A stretch of DNA of 64,000 nucleotides from JAJYSO01 sp964495935 (GTDB lineage Bacteria; Bacteroidota; Bacteroidia; Flavobacteriales; Flavobacteriaceae), in the NCBI GenBank assembly GCA_964495935.1, contig CAZBXQ010000004.1:44622-108621 (forward strand), in the 5' to 3' direction. Below, piece after piece: positions 63,965 through 64,000 of this stretch (positions are counted from its first letter, which is position 1; each line of letters begins with the position of its first letter). The notes beneath the pieces were generated by a model. It saw only the letters and a list, made by a program, of their open reading frames with translations, was not told the origin of the DNA and made no database searches. Position numbers and translations under genes: made by a program.

Positions 63965-64000
63965 ACCCCTTTATAATTTGTGGTTTATCCGTAAAAATAC

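Overview
The window reads as a chromosomal segment of a marine-type Flavobacteriia/Bacteroidota bacterium. The evidence is two SusC-type TonB-dependent receptors, a SusD lipoprotein, a FadR/FCD-type GntR regulator, the bacillithiol gene bshB1, the CCC-motif/DUF2752 pair, a DUF2723 protein, start regions that often lack a Shine-Dalgarno sequence, AT-rich intergenic DNA, and tRNA genes standing alone. The identification of the clade is inference from gene families, not from a database search.

Region 1 (1-22.5 kb) is a polysaccharide utilization locus for sialylated glycans. On the minus strand lie a second SusC (cut by the window edge) and an FCD-type GntR regulator. Opposite to them runs a long plus-strand set: susC, susD, a GH2 beta-galactosidase-like lipoprotein, a GH33 sialidase, an SGNH esterase fused to a GH20 hexosaminidase, a NanM-type kelch mutarotase, a GH84 N-acetylglucosaminidase, a cytidine deaminase, an N-acetylneuraminate lyase and an MFS transporter. 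Together these would take a complex glycan apart from its non-reducing end (de-O-acetylation, sialic acid, galactose, GlcNAc), import free sialic acid and cleave it to ManNAc and pyruvate. Two further steps of the same route lie elsewhere in the window: a GlcNAc 2-epimerase (AGE, 30.5-31.7 kb) and N-acetylglucosamine-6-phosphate deacetylase (NagA, 53.8-54.9 kb). A hexokinase-type kinase and NagB are not in the window. A perfect 19-bp palindrome with the GT-N3-AC core of FadR-type operators lies just upstream of a near-consensus promoter of the susC-led operon.

Region 2 (22.6-29.7 kb) is a tightly overlapping gene set of unknown function: RDD protein (divergent), SpoIIM-like, a multi-pass membrane protein, DUF4129, DUF4350, MoxR ATPase and DUF58. 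The DUF58 gene carries a frameshift near its 3' end.

Region 3 (29.7-64 kb) is mostly housekeeping and small operons: CCC-motif/DUF2752 membrane proteins, AGE, thioesterase, a Fur-family regulator with a zinc/cadmium-type P-ATPase, a Crp/Fnr regulator, GNAT protein, a muropeptide-type pair (M19 dipeptidase and dipeptide epimerase), fructosamine kinase, DHFR, a class V aminotransferase, CorA, FabH, M28 peptidase, tRNA-His, BshB1, a porin, NhaC, DUF3108 with a LysM/M23 peptidase, TadA, NagA, DUF2723, tRNA-Gln, Pcm, RecN, MenD and MgtC.

Several small palindromic or inverted-repeat elements are scattered between genes, including inside the sialoglycan operon (11.5 kb and 12.9 kb) and in the 50.0-50.5 kb and 46.8-47.0 kb gaps. 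No CRISPR array, rRNA operon, complete insertion sequence or phage was seen.
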